Assembly: GCF_019042275.1 (NCBI RefSeq)
Contig: NZ_JAHQCW010000019.1
Coordinates: 40,282 to 104,281 of the forward strand
Length of the DNA stretch: 64,000 nucleotides
Direction: 5' to 3'
DNA from: Diplocloster agilis
Lineage (GTDB): Bacteria; Bacillota; Clostridia; Lachnospirales; Lachnospiraceae
Of this stretch, positions 35,587 to 44,257 are shown one piece after another; within the stretch, counting starts at the first letter, position 1, and every line of letters begins with the position of its first letter. The notes under the pieces were generated by a model. That model ran no database searches and was not told where the DNA came from. It worked only from the letters and a program-made list of their open reading frames with translations. The translations under genes and the position numbers were made by a program.

Positions 35587-37089
35587 ATGACAGGTAAAAA
35601 CTATTTGGCAATGGATTTCGGAGCCAGTACCGGCCGGGGAATTGTGGGAAGCTTTGACGGAAAAAGACTTACGCTTAGAGAAGTACACCGGTTCCAAAAT
35701 TATTTCGTACCGGTCGGAGGAAATTATTACTGGGATGCGTTCCGCCTGTTTCATGAGATTCTGCTTGCGGTCACAAAGGCCGGTCATGCGGAGGGGACTG
35801 CCGGATTATACAGCATCGGTATCGATACCTGGGGTACCGATTACGGCCTTCTGGATGAGAACGGCCAGCTGCTGGGAAACTGCCGGTGTATGCGGGGGGC
35901 GGATGGAACCTATGTGGAAATGGTGAACCGGGAAGCTTCACCGGAATATTTATTTGAGCGCACGGGCATACAGACGATCTACGGAAATACGCTGTTTCAG
36001 ATCTATGAGCGGGTGCATTGCCAGGACCCGGCTATCCGGGAGGCGAAGCATCTGCTGATGCTGCCGGACCTTCTGGCCTATTTCCTCACCGGTGAGAAAC
36101 ACCACGAATACACGATGGCCACTACTTCCATGATGTATCATCCGCTGCAAAGAGACTGGGACCGGGAGCTGTTAAGGAAGCTTAAGCTGCCGGATCATAT
36201 TTTCTCGGATATCCTGATGCCGGCGCAGACGAGCTTTCCCCTTCTTCCGCAGATACTTAAGGAGTGCGATGCGAGGGAGCTTAGATATGTTCCGGTGGGC
36301 ACCCATGATACGGCATCCGCGGTGGCGGCGGTCCCTTTGCGGCAGCGGGAAGCATTCTGTTCAAGCGGGACCTGGTCCCTGCTGGGTGTGGAGACGAAGC
36401 AGCCGGTCCTTACAAGGGAAGTATATGAAGCAAATTTTTCCAACGAGGGAACTGTGGACGGCGGTATCCGGCTGTTGAAGAATATCATGGGCATGTGGAT
36501 TGTGCAGCAGTTCATGAAGGAGTGGGAACAGGAAGGCCAGGCGCTTTCCTGGGATGAAGTGGTCGGTCAGGCTTCCCGGATAGAAGCGTTCCGCTCTTTT
36601 ATCGCTGTGGAGGATCCCGTGTTTTACCAGGCGGGACATATGATTCAAAGAGTCCAGGAATACTGCAGAAAGACGAATCAGCCGGTTCCGGTGAGCGTGG
36701 GAGAACTGTCCAGATGTGTCTATGAAAGCCTGGCCATGCAGTATCGGAAAACCTTTGAAACGCTGGAGCATATTCTTGGTTACCGGCTGGAGGCACTGCG
36801 GATCGTGGGAGGCGGCTGCCGGAATAAGATGCTGAATCAGTTTGCGGCCAATGCCCTGAAACGGCCTGTGTATGCAGGGCCCGTGGAATGCGCCTGCGTG
36901 GGTAATATCCTGGTGCAGGCCATGGAGAATGGAGAGATCGGCTCCTTTGGCCAGCTCAGGGAAGCTGCGGCGGATTCTTTTCCTGTCGAGACGTATGAAC
37001 CGGCCGACATGGACCTGTGGGATGAGGGATATGAAAAATATAAGGCAGTCATGAGAGCGGGCGCGGCCTGTAAGGATTATTCGGACTAG
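35587..37089 (+). CDS. rhaB: rhamnulokinase-like FGGY kinase
   Basis: 500-aa carbohydrate kinase. RhaB-type signatures: LAMDFGASTGRGIVGSFDG, YYWDAFRLFHEI, SIGIDTWGTDYGLLD, RTGIQTIYGNTLFQI, VGTHDTASAVAAVP, FCSSGTWSLLGVE and the late RIVGGGCRNKMLNQ. Predicted to phosphorylate L-rhamnulose or a related ketose at O1, giving the substrate of the class II aldolase encoded upstream (dihydroxyacetone phosphate plus lactaldehyde for rhamnulose). No rhamnose isomerase gene is in the window, so a different ketose made by the epimerase is possible. Confidence 0.9.
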   Translation: MTGKNYLAMDFGASTGRGIVGSFDGKRLTLREVHRFQNYFVPVGGNYYWDAFRLFHEILLAVTKAGHAEGTAGLYSIGIDTWGTDYGLLDENGQLLGNCRCMRGADGTYVEMVNREASPEYLFERTGIQTIYGNTLFQIYERVHCQDPAIREAKHLLMLPDLLAYFLTGEKHHEYTMATTSMMYHPLQRDWDRELLRKLKLPDHIFSDILMPAQTSFPLLPQILKECDARELRYVPVGTHDTASAVAAVPLRQREAFCSSGTWSLLGVETKQPVLTREVYEANFSNEGTVDGGIRLLKNIMGMWIVQQFMKEWEQEGQALSWDEVVGQASRIEAFRSFIAVEDPVFYQAGHMIQRVQEYCRKTNQPVPVSVGELSRCVYESLAMQYRKTFETLEHILGYRLEALRIVGGGCRNKMLNQFAANALKRPVYAGPVECACVGNILVQAMENGEIGSFGQLREAAADSFPVETYEPADMDLWDEGYEKYKAVMRAGAACKDYSD

Positions 37090-37173
37090 GAGAAATGAAA
37101 CGCGAATAAAGCGCGGATCATGCACGAAAAAAACATATAAAACGCGAATGAATACGACTGGAGGGTTAGGAAA

Positions 37174-38646
37174 ATGAAGATGTTGATAGATGGTGAATGG
37201 GTGGATTCTTCCAGCCATGAGACAATTCCGGTCCTGAATCCCTATACGGGAGAAGTTCTGGATCAGGTGCCGGCGGCTGCCAGAGAGGATGTAGACCGGG
37301 CTATCGAAAGCGCGGTAAAAGGGCAGAAAAAATGGAACCGGCTGAAAATTAGGGACCGGGCAGAAATATTGAGGGCATATCTGGAGCTGTTAAAGAGAGA
37401 GCGGGACGGACTGGCCAGATTATTGACACTGGAAACCGGGAAACCCATTTTTGATTCCTATGGAGAGATCGATTCGGTTTCTATGACCTTTGAAAGCTCG
37501 ATCGAAATCGTAAAGCACCATTATGGGAAGACAATGCCGATGGGGATCGAAGGGGGATATGACGATGATCTGCAGATTACGGTACACGAGCCTTTGGGTG
37601 TTATTGCCTGCATAGTCCCGTTTAACTTTCCGGCGGCGCTGTGGGCATTTAAAGCAGGCCCGGCGCTTATGGCGGGGAATGCGATCGTAGTCAAACCGGC
37701 CACGTCCAATCCGTTGACTGTGCTAAAGCTCATGGGACTGCTGGTGGAAGCCGGGGTGACTCCGGAAGCGGTACAATGTATCACAGGACAGGGCAGCAAG
37801 GTAGGAAACTGGATCTGCAAAAATCCCGCGCTGGCGCAGGTGAATGTGACCGGAGGTGTCCGGGCGGGGATCGAAATTGCGAAGCAGGCGGCGGAACATC
37901 TGACCTCCTACAAATTCGAGCTGGGCGGCAATGATCCTCTGATTATCTGCAAAGACTGTGATATGGATCTGGCGGTGAACGAGGCCGGAGATAAGACCAG
38001 AAACGCAGGCCAGTGCTGTTCCGGGGCCAAACGGTTTATCGTACATAACTCGATCAAAGAAGAATTCGTTACCCGTCTGATCGAAGAACGGCTGAAGACT
38101 GTGAAAACCGGGGATCTTCTGGATATAAACACGGATTTTGGCGTTCTGATCAGCGAAGAAGCAGCCAAAGAAGTGGAAAAACAGGTCGCCCTTACCGTAG
38201 AACAGGGAGCGAGGCTGGTCTACGGAGGACATCGGAAGGGAGCGTTTTATGAACCTACCGTGCTGATGAATGTAACTCCTGATATGGACATTGCAAAAGA
38301 TATGGAGGTGTTCGGGCCGGTCTATCCGATTATCGGGTTCGACACGCTGGAAGAAGCCATCGATATCGCGGAGCGTTCCCACTATGGCTTAAGTGCGGGA
38401 GTGATTACCGAGAATTTTCAGGATGCGATGACCGTGGCGGGCGCGCTGAGGTCCGGTATGGTAGCGGTCAATGGCTCCGGCGGCTTCCGGGCGCAGGAAC
38501 TGCCTTTTGGAGGCGGCAAGAAAATGAGTGGAAACAGCCGGGAATGTATTTCCAGCGTGTTAGAAGAAGTGACCCAGGAGAAATCCATTATTTTCCGGTA
38601 TGCGATGAAAAAATTCCATGCTTATGAGCAGAAGGCGGAAGACTGA
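37174..38646 (+). CDS. aldehyde dehydrogenase (second paralogue)
   Basis: 490-aa aldehyde dehydrogenase closely similar to the product at 30792 over its whole length (matching IVPFNFPAALWAFKAGPAL, FELGGNDPL and CCSGAKRFIVHNS). General base Glu249, catalytic Cys282. Ribosome site GGAGGG. Two similar enzymes in one operon suggest different aldehydes or cofactors, for example lactaldehyde versus glycolaldehyde (inference). Confidence 0.92.
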   Translation: MKMLIDGEWVDSSSHETIPVLNPYTGEVLDQVPAAAREDVDRAIESAVKGQKKWNRLKIRDRAEILRAYLELLKRERDGLARLLTLETGKPIFDSYGEIDSVSMTFESSIEIVKHHYGKTMPMGIEGGYDDDLQITVHEPLGVIACIVPFNFPAALWAFKAGPALMAGNAIVVKPATSNPLTVLKLMGLLVEAGVTPEAVQCITGQGSKVGNWICKNPALAQVNVTGGVRAGIEIAKQAAEHLTSYKFELGGNDPLIICKDCDMDLAVNEAGDKTRNAGQCCSGAKRFIVHNSIKEEFVTRLIEERLKTVKTGDLLDINTDFGVLISEEAAKEVEKQVALTVEQGARLVYGGHRKGAFYEPTVLMNVTPDMDIAKDMEVFGPVYPIIGFDTLEEAIDIAERSHYGLSAGVITENFQDAMTVAGALRSGMVAVNGSGGFRAQELPFGGGKKMSGNSRECISSVLEEVTQEKSIIFRYAMKKFHAYEQKAED

Positions 38647-38678
38647 CGGGCTTCTAAAGCGTAGAAGATGGATGAAGA

Positions 38679-38695
38679 AAGCGGAAAAACCGCTT
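38679..38695 (+). promoter_or_regulatory. 17-nt hairpin upstream of the NAL/KDG aldolase Shine-Dalgarno
   Basis: AAGCGG-AAAAA-CCGCTT: perfect 6-bp stem, 5-nt loop, then GTTT and GGAGG (38700-38704), followed by AAAC as at the GH38 locus. Confidence 0.75.
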
Positions 38696-38709
38696 GTTTG
38701 GAGGAAACG

Positions 38710-39588
38710 ATGAAAAAATTCAAAGGATTATATCCTGCTCTGGTGACTCCGTACGACCGGAATGGGAAGGTAGATGATAAGAAAGCGCAGAAGCTGGTGG
38801 AACATTTGCTGGACTGCGGCGTGGATGGTTTTTATATAGGAGGCAGCACGGGGGAATCCTATCTGCTGTCCATGCAGGAGCGTAAACAGATGCTGGAAGC
38901 GGTGGTCGAGGCTGCGGACGGAAAGGCGGAAGTGATCGCCAATATCGGGGTATTTGCCACGGAACACGGTATCGAGCTGGCGAAACATGCGCAGAAGACC
39001 GGAGTGGCGGCTATCTCCTCCGTGCCGCCCTTTTATTTCAGCTTTAACATGGAAGAATACATCCGGTATTACGAAGATCTGGCGGACGCGGTGGACGTTC
39101 CCGTACTGATCTATAATATTCCCGCTATGTCGGGGATTCATTTTTCCAAGAGTGACCTGGAAAGGCTGCTCTCCAATGAGAAAATAATCGGGATAAAGCA
39201 TACCAGCTATGATCTGTTTCAGCTTCAGCAGATTATTGAGGAGCATCCGGATAAAAGCGTGTTCATTGGGCACGACGAACTGTATCTGAGCGCACTGGCC
39301 GTCGGGGTGCAGGCCGGGATCGGAAGTACCTTTAACATTATGGCCGGGAAATTTCAAAGGCTGAATCAGCTATTCGCGGAGAAGAAACTGGAAGAAGCGC
39401 TGAAGGTTCAGGGCGAGGTGAATGCGGTGGTAGAGGTTCTGTGTAAGGTTGGGGTGTTTAAAGGGATCAAGGAAATACTGAAGCTGCAGGGATTTGACTG
39501 CGGGGATTGCAGAAGACCGTTCCTTCCCTTAACGGAGAATGAGAAAGAACTGGTGAAAGAAACTGCCCGGCTCCAGCATCTTATATAA
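38710..39588 (+). CDS. DHDPS/NAL-superfamily aldolase (N-acetylneuraminate lyase or KDG-aldolase type)
   Basis: 292-aa class I aldolase. GGSTGES (44-50) binds the pyruvate carboxylate, Tyr135 (IYNIPAMSG) and Schiff-base Lys163 (GIKHTSYDLFQL) are in place, and GHDELYLSALAVGVQAGIGSTFN resembles sialic-acid lyases. Starts at ATG 38710 after the hairpin-GGAGG module. In this operon, cleavage of a 2-keto-3-deoxy sugar acid to pyruvate plus an aldehyde fits better than sialic-acid cleavage, because no ManNAc kinase or epimerase is present. Last gene of the operon. Confidence 0.85.
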   Translation: MKKFKGLYPALVTPYDRNGKVDDKKAQKLVEHLLDCGVDGFYIGGSTGESYLLSMQERKQMLEAVVEAADGKAEVIANIGVFATEHGIELAKHAQKTGVAAISSVPPFYFSFNMEEYIRYYEDLADAVDVPVLIYNIPAMSGIHFSKSDLERLLSNEKIIGIKHTSYDLFQLQQIIEEHPDKSVFIGHDELYLSALAVGVQAGIGSTFNIMAGKFQRLNQLFAEKKLEEALKVQGEVNAVVEVLCKVGVFKGIKEILKLQGFDCGDCRRPFLPLTENEKELVKETARLQHLI

Positions 39589-39604
39589 GAATATTGAACG
39601 ATTT

Positions 39605-39657
39605 GGGACATGTCCATTCCAGTTTGGGACATGTCCATTTCAGTTTGGGACATGTCC
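39605..39657. repeat. GGACATGTCC palindrome array, cluster B
   Basis: Three palindromes at 39606, 39627 and 39648, again with 21-bp period and the CATTTCAGTTT spacer of cluster A. It lies between convergent genes and may serve as a terminator-like structure. Confidence 0.75.
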
Positions 39658-39672
39658 TGATTCGATAATGAG

Positions 39673-39987
39673 CTATGCCAGCGGTAAAACAAGTTCTGTC
39701 AGAAACACAACCGCGCAGGCAGCCAGAGAGACCTGGAACAGACTTTTTCCGCGGTAGGCCAGGAACACTGCAACTACGAGCGCGGCCGCCGCTGACCATA
39801 CACTGGCGGTAGCGCTTAAGATAGCAGGGAAGGTCATGACCGACAGGGTAACATAAGGCACATAAAACAGGAAGGACCGGATAAAGGGATTTTTAATCTC
39901 TTTTCGGATCAACGTCAGCGGAAGCACCCGGATCAGATAGGTCACTGCCGCCATTACAATTATGTATATAAATGCGTTTTTACTCAT
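39673..39987 (-). CDS. azlD: AzlD-type branched-chain amino acid exporter subunit
   Basis: 104-aa hydrophobic protein with about four helices (YIIVMAAVTYLIRVLPLTLI ...), the small partner of AzlC in branched-chain amino acid (or azaleucine) export. ATG 39987 follows GGAGG and lies inside the 3' end of azlC (8-nt overlap), so translation is coupled. Confidence 0.9.
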   Translation of the reverse strand: MSKNAFIYIIVMAAVTYLIRVLPLTLIRKEIKNPFIRSFLFYVPYVTLSVMTFPAILSATASVWSAAAALVVAVFLAYRGKSLFQVSLAACAVVFLTELVLPLA

Positions 39988-40702
39988 TGGGCACCTCCTC
40001 GGAGTCCCTGACCGGGAAGAAATAAGCCGCCGCACCGGCGATCAGGATCGTTAACAGGATGATTTTAAAGCCGGAAGAAATCGTATTCAGCACCGGAATG
40101 AAAGTGATAAGCAGGCTGCAGGCCATGGATACCAGTATGACACCGGCTAATACCTTGCTTTTTCTGGCCGGAGGAATAATGACTGCCAGGAACATACCGT
40201 AAAGCGCGACGTTCAGCGCGCTGAGCACCCGGCCCGGAAGCAGGCTGCCTGATACCGCGCCCAGCAGAGTTCCCAAAGTCCAGCCCGGTACTGCCACGCT
40301 GATCAGGCCGTAACTGTAAAAAGGATTCAGCTTGCCCGGCTTACACACGGATACGCCGAAGATCTCATCGGTGACTCCATACCCCACAAACAGCCGGTGG
40401 TGAAATGGTGTCTGCTCCTCTAATTTCTGGGAAAGGGAACAGGACATCAGGCAGTAGCGGAGATTGATGATAAATTGTGTGACCGCCATTTCCATATACG
40501 AAGATCCTGCCTGTATAATACCAAGAGCGGCAAACTGTCCTGCCGAAGTCAGATTTGTAAAGGACATCAGCACCGACTGCCAGGGAGACAGTCCGGCCCC
40601 TGCGGCCATGATTCCAAACGTAAAAGAGACAGCCAGATAACCCAGTCCGATGGGAATACCGTCCTTTAATCCATTTTTAAACGCAATTCCATTGTGTTTC
40701 AT
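39980..40702 (-). CDS. azlC: AzlC-type branched-chain amino acid exporter subunit
   Basis: 240-aa membrane protein: GIPIGLGYLAVSFTFGIMAAGAGLSPWQSVLMSFTNLTSAGQFA is the AzlC signature. ATG 40702 was chosen because GGAGG is 6 nt upstream and it gives the usual length. The frame stays open for 276 nt further upstream only because the tandem 63-bp repeats are multiples of three. Operon with azlD; its mRNA leader carries three hairpin-GGAGG modules. Confidence 0.9.
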   Translation of the reverse strand: MKHNGIAFKNGLKDGIPIGLGYLAVSFTFGIMAAGAGLSPWQSVLMSFTNLTSAGQFAALGIIQAGSSYMEMAVTQFIINLRYCLMSCSLSQKLEEQTPFHHRLFVGYGVTDEIFGVSVCKPGKLNPFYSYGLISVAVPGWTLGTLLGAVSGSLLPGRVLSALNVALYGMFLAVIIPPARKSKVLAGVILVSMACSLLITFIPVLNTISSGFKIILLTILIAGAAAYFFPVRDSEEVPNE

Positions 40703-40707
40703 AATTT

Positions 40708-40868
40708 CCTCCAAGAGTGCATGCTTTTTGCACATACAGGTATGGGTGAACATCTTTAAGTTCAACCGTTCCTCCAAGAGTGCATGCTTTTTGCACATAC
40801 AGGTATGGGTGAACATTTTTAAGTTCAACCGTTCCTCCAAGAGTGCATGCTTTTTGCACATACAGGTA
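40708..40868 (-). repeat. tandem 63-bp repeats carrying hairpin plus Shine-Dalgarno modules
   Basis: Two full copies (40708-40770, 40771-40833) and a partial third (40834-40868). On the minus strand each contains the 17-nt hairpin GTGCA-AAAAGCA-TGCAC, four bases and GGAGG. Only the copy nearest azlC serves its start. The stretch between modules shares CGGTT and CACC(C)ATACCTG with the corresponding stretch in the GH38 leader. Confidence 0.85.
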
Positions 40869-41053
40869 ACAACCTTTAATATCATATAATAAGAAACCCG
40901 AAAAATCCACACCAAAATTAGAATATCAGGCAATAACAGGCATCTTCCATATTTATTTTTATCCATAATCTGCATCAAAATAATAGAAAATATGCAGCCT
41001 TTTTAACATGTCTTTTTTTAAAATAATTTGCAAAACTTCCCTCATCAAAATGA
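40869..41053. other. AT-rich divergent intergenic region
   Basis: Space between the azlC repeats and the blaI-type promoter. No gene is visible. The azlCD promoter must lie here on the minus strand, but no convincing -35/-10 pair was found. Confidence 0.4.
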
Positions 41054-41091
41054 TTGACAGTATGTAGTTTTATGACTATAATAGAACTACA
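41054..41091 (+). promoter_or_regulatory. promoter and BlaI-type operator of the blaI/M56 operon
   Basis: Perfect TTGACA (41054-41059), 17 nt, TATAAT (41077-41082). An inverted repeat, TGTAGTT (41063-41069) and AACTACA (41085-41091), brackets the -10 box. TGTAG/CTACA half sites are those typical of BlaI/MecI repressors, which supports autorepression. Confidence 0.75.
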
Positions 41092-41119
41092 AACAGTCAA
41101 TTAAAGAAAGGAGATCCCA

Positions 41120-41494
41120 ATGTCAAATCGAATATCCATCTCCGAATCAGAATGGCAGGTAATGAAAATCATCTGGAACGACCCGCCCCAGACCCTTCAG
41201 GAAATTCTGGAAAAACTAAAACACACGGACTGGAGCAAAACCACGATCCAGACTTATATTGCCCGCCTGGTAAAAAAAGGCGCATTGTCTACGAAACGGC
41301 AGGGAAAAGGATATCTCTACTATCCGGCCATCTCGGAAAGCGAATGCCAGCTTGCGGAAAGCCAGAACTTTCTGCGCCGTGTATACGATGGCTCTCTATC
41401 CAGTATGGTGTCCGGTTTTGTGAAAAGCAAAAGCCTGTCCAGGGAAGAACTGGATGCTCTGAAAGCATTGATTGAAGAGCAGGAGGAAAAGTAA
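41120..41494 (+). CDS. BlaI/MecI/CopY-family repressor
   Basis: 124-aa winged-helix repressor: SESEWQVMKIIWNDPPQTLQEILEKL, TIQTYIARLVKKGAL and the wing GKGYLYYPAISESE are family hallmarks. A C-terminal dimerisation helix region follows. Probably binds the inverted repeat at its own promoter and is cleaved through the M56 protease encoded by the overlapping next gene. AAAGGAG ribosome site. Confidence 0.93.
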   Translation: MSNRISISESEWQVMKIIWNDPPQTLQEILEKLKHTDWSKTTIQTYIARLVKKGALSTKRQGKGYLYYPAISESECQLAESQNFLRRVYDGSLSSMVSGFVKSKSLSREELDALKALIEEQEEK

Positions 41495-42462
41495 TGCAGA
41501 TACTTGGAAATATATTCAGTGTCATCCTGTATTTATCGTTTATCGGAAGTATCGTTTCCTTTGCCGCCTTATTTTCCAAAAAGGTTCTGCATCTTGTACA
41601 GCCGCTGTGGTTTGGCGCAGCCGGTTTGCTGTTCTATTTGGTTCCGGTTATTGTTCCCCAGGTGCGTCTGATTCCCGGCGAGAGACAGACATGGCGTTAC
41701 GGCTTCCGGATCGCGGCCATTATTTGGATTACCGGTGCGTTTTTGTTTGCTCTCTGCTATCTGGCGCGTACCCTGTTTGCCGCCCGGGCTATGAGAAAAT
41801 GTACAATCTGCGGGGATGCGCGTGTTTTAAAGATATTAACCGAAATCTGCACTGGTGAGCGGCTTCAGAAAATTCCGCGTGTCCTGTTCGGAGAATTCAA
41901 AGACCCGGTCTGTGTTGTGACGATCCTGCGCCCGTACATACTTTTGAACAAAAGGATCTTACCGGAACTCACCGATCCGGAATTGGCGATTATCCTACGG
42001 CACGAAATTCTGCATATTAAGAGAAAACATCATTTGCTCCAACGGTTCTACGACCTGGCGTCGGTCCTCCACTGGTGCAATCCTTTTGTATGGATATCCA
42101 AAAATGATTTTGAACTGATATGCGAAATGGATTGTGACAGAAAGGTACTGAAAAGCTGCACAGAACTGGCTCCCGGTGATTATACAAGAACGATGCTTCA
42201 TCTGCTGGAGATGTCGTCCGGTACCGGAAAAAACACTGGTGGAAGAATAGCAGCGCTGGGATTTCTGATGGCGAAGCAGCGGTTTGCTGCGATATTGGCT
42301 TATCCAAAACACATATGGAGGATCATCACTCTGGCCATTTTAGGAGGGCTAGTCGCCGCTGCGGTTCTGCTGTCCATGTCTGCCAGCCGGACATATTTTT
42401 ATCCATATCCGGCCCTGATGGGCCCTGCGGAATACAGTGATCCTGATGCACAACGATTCTGA
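41494..42462 (+). CDS. M56-family membrane metalloprotease (BlaR1/MecR1-like), without sensor domain
   Basis: 322 aa, four N-terminal or internal membrane helices, zinc motif HEILH (His170, Glu171, His174) and a third-ligand region CEMDCDRKVL. After a C-terminal helix (about 275-295) only about 25 residues remain, so the penicillin-binding sensor of BlaR1 is absent and the inducing signal must be different. The start overlaps the repressor stop (TAATG). Confidence 0.9.
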   Translation: MQILGNIFSVILYLSFIGSIVSFAALFSKKVLHLVQPLWFGAAGLLFYLVPVIVPQVRLIPGERQTWRYGFRIAAIIWITGAFLFALCYLARTLFAARAMRKCTICGDARVLKILTEICTGERLQKIPRVLFGEFKDPVCVVTILRPYILLNKRILPELTDPELAIILRHEILHIKRKHHLLQRFYDLASVLHWCNPFVWISKNDFELICEMDCDRKVLKSCTELAPGDYTRTMLHLLEMSSGTGKNTGGRIAALGFLMAKQRFAAILAYPKHIWRIITLAILGGLVAAAVLLSMSASRTYFYPYPALMGPAEYSDPDAQRF

Positions 42463-42514
42463 TGGTAAAGCCCTGTCACCGATTCAAAAACAGGCCTTCA
42501 TAGCAGCGCATATG

Positions 42515-42580
42515 AATATCAGTATAAATACCAGTATAAATACCAGTATAAATATCAGTATAAATATCAGCATCAATACC
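42515..42580. repeat. 12-bp tandem repeat, about 5.5 units
   Basis: Units of TATAAATAYCAG with alternating C/T and decay at the 3' end. Located between the M56 and ABC genes, directly ahead of the ABC ribosome site. Confidence 0.8.
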
Positions 42581-42627
42581 GGTTATCCTACCCAAATAAA
42601 CTACATATGTAGATGAAAGGAGAAAAG

Positions 42628-43500
42628 ATGAATCAGATCGAAATAAATAACTTGACAAAGCAATACAAGAATCAAGTGACTGCTTTAACGGATATCAGCT
42701 TCCAAGTGGAAAGCGGTGTATTCGGGCTGCTGGGCCATAACGGCTCCGGAAAAACAACACTGATGAAAATCCTAGCAACGATTATGCGGCCGACGTCCGG
42801 GTCGGTACGGATCGGGGGCTACGACATAAATACACAGGGTGAGGAGGCACGCCGTCTGATCGGATATTTGCCCCAGGAGCTTTCCATGTACCCGACTCTG
42901 ACCGTATTCGATTTCGTCTGTTATATGGCTGCCTTAAAAGGGGTGAAAGACCGTAAGAAAGTGATGGATGTATTAGAACAGGTGGATATGGGGCAATATG
43001 CGGGCCGAAGGATCGGGCAATTATCCGGCGGAATGAAACGCCGGGTAGGAATCGCCCAGGCGCTGGCGGGGGATCCGCGGATTTTAATTGTGGATGAGCC
43101 GACGGCCGGTCTGGACCCGGAGGAACGTGTCCGCTTCCGCAGTGTTCTTTCCCGATTTGCGAAAGACGATAAATGTGTTCTGTTGTCCACCCACATCGTC
43201 GAGGATGTGTATCAGCTCTGTGAAAAGCTTGCCGTACTGCGTAAGGGGGCGCTGTTTTTCAGCGGGAGCGCCGAAGAGCTTTTATCCAAAGCAGCCGGTA
43301 AGGTCAAGATCGTGGAAATAGAAAAAGAGAAGGACCTGGCGGCGCTGCAGAAAAAAGCCGTCGTACTGTCCGTCACTTATGAACACTCCGGCATTCTGGC
43401 CCGGATTCTGGATGAGCGGGGCGAGTTCCCGGTTCCGCCGGTGGCGGAAACGCTGGAAGATGCCTATGTGTATTGTATGGGAGGGAAAAACTATGAGTAA
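42628..43500 (+). CDS. ABC transporter ATPase (exporter type)
   Basis: 290-aa ATPase: Walker A GHNGSGKTT, Q-loop YLPQELSMYP, signature LSGGMKRRVGIAQAL, Walker B ILIVDEPTAGLD and switch STHIVEDV. AAAGGAG precedes ATG 42628. It overlaps the membrane subunit by 8 nt. With two membrane proteins it forms an ABC-2 exporter likely induced by the BlaI/M56 pair upstream; substrate unknown. Confidence 0.93.
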   Translation: MNQIEINNLTKQYKNQVTALTDISFQVESGVFGLLGHNGSGKTTLMKILATIMRPTSGSVRIGGYDINTQGEEARRLIGYLPQELSMYPTLTVFDFVCYMAALKGVKDRKKVMDVLEQVDMGQYAGRRIGQLSGGMKRRVGIAQALAGDPRILIVDEPTAGLDPEERVRFRSVLSRFAKDDKCVLLSTHIVEDVYQLCEKLAVLRKGALFFSGSAEELLSKAAGKVKIVEIEKEKDLAALQKKAVVLSVTYEHSGILARILDERGEFPVPPVAETLEDAYVYCMGGKNYE

Positions 43501-44257
43501 ACTGGCCGCGGTTGCCAAATACGAATATAAAATGCAAATCAGCCGTCCTGCCGGATGGGGAGTCCTTCTATTCTCCACGGTTACGGCATTTCTGGACTGC
43601 CTCCCAACAGCGGCCAATATGGCCCGGGTGGAATTCCTGGGGGAAATCCACTACTATGTGAGGCGGGTCTTCGCATTTGACGGCCTGATTCTTCTGTTTG
43701 GCCTGATGTTTTTGATGGCCGGCCGTCTGGTTGGCGACCGGAAAACAGGAGTAAAAGATTTATTGATGGCGGCCCCGGTGCATAAGAAGGATTATGTTGG
43801 GGGGAAACTGCTGGGAAATCTGTGTTATACACTCACCATGATGTTTTCCCTGCTGGGGATTTCCATCTGTGGATATCTTCTGTGCCGCCGGGGAACGGAA
43901 GGGATCGGAAGCTTTCTGCATGTCGGTTATTCCGTCGCGTTATATCTGATTTTGCCCGCGTCCTTTTTTGTAACGGCCAGCTGTGTTATGCTTCCTGAAA
44001 TACTGGATATCCGATTTTTCTACCTTTTGTATTCCATCCTGTTTATGGTAAACGCGTTTTCGGTAAATTCGGCAGAAAAAATGCCGTTTTATATATTTAC
44101 GCAGGGAGATCTGACAAAATACATCTGGCGGCATCCGAAGTGGCCGCAGATCTATCCCGGGAGTGCATGGTTAAACCTTGCTTTTCTGCTGGGAACCGGT
44201 ATTTTGGCGGTTACCCTGGTAGCCGCGAAACGATCATTTTGGAGGGCGGATGAATGA
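43493..44257 (+). CDS. ABC-2 type transporter membrane subunit
   Basis: 254 aa with about six hydrophobic segments (LFGLMFLMAGRLVGDRKTGVKDLLMAAPVHKKDYVGGKLLGN is the typical cytosolic loop). ATG 43493 overlaps the ATPase stop and has GGGAGGG ahead. Partner of the neighbouring ATPase and membrane protein. Confidence 0.85.
   Translation: MSKLAAVAKYEYKMQISRPAGWGVLLFSTVTAFLDCLPTAANMARVEFLGEIHYYVRRVFAFDGLILLFGLMFLMAGRLVGDRKTGVKDLLMAAPVHKKDYVGGKLLGNLCYTLTMMFSLLGISICGYLLCRRGTEGIGSFLHVGYSVALYLILPASFFVTASCVMLPEILDIRFFYLLYSILFMVNAFSVNSAEKMPFYIFTQGDLTKYIWRHPKWPQIYPGSAWLNLAFLLGTGILAVTLVAAKRSFWRADE

Noticed and set aside
38710..39588. Sialic-acid utilisation (nan) locus
   Set aside because: The lyase-like protein is present, but ManNAc kinase, ManNAc-6-P epimerase, sialidase and a sialate transporter are not; context fits sugar-acid aldolase better.
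39985..40030. Hairpin-GGAGG module before azlD
   Set aside because: Only a 4-bp stem (TCCC-GGTCA-GGGA) with 6 nt to GGAGG, and it lies within azlC coding sequence; could be chance.
40708..40868. CRISPR array or integron site
   Set aside because: Whole units, including the inter-module sequence, are repeated, so there are no unique spacers; no integrase nearby.
40703..40978. N-terminal extension of AzlC with repeated CMCKKHALLEE units
   Set aside because: The open frame results from a 63-bp repeat being a multiple of three; the GGAGG-spaced ATG at 40702 gives the normal AzlC length.
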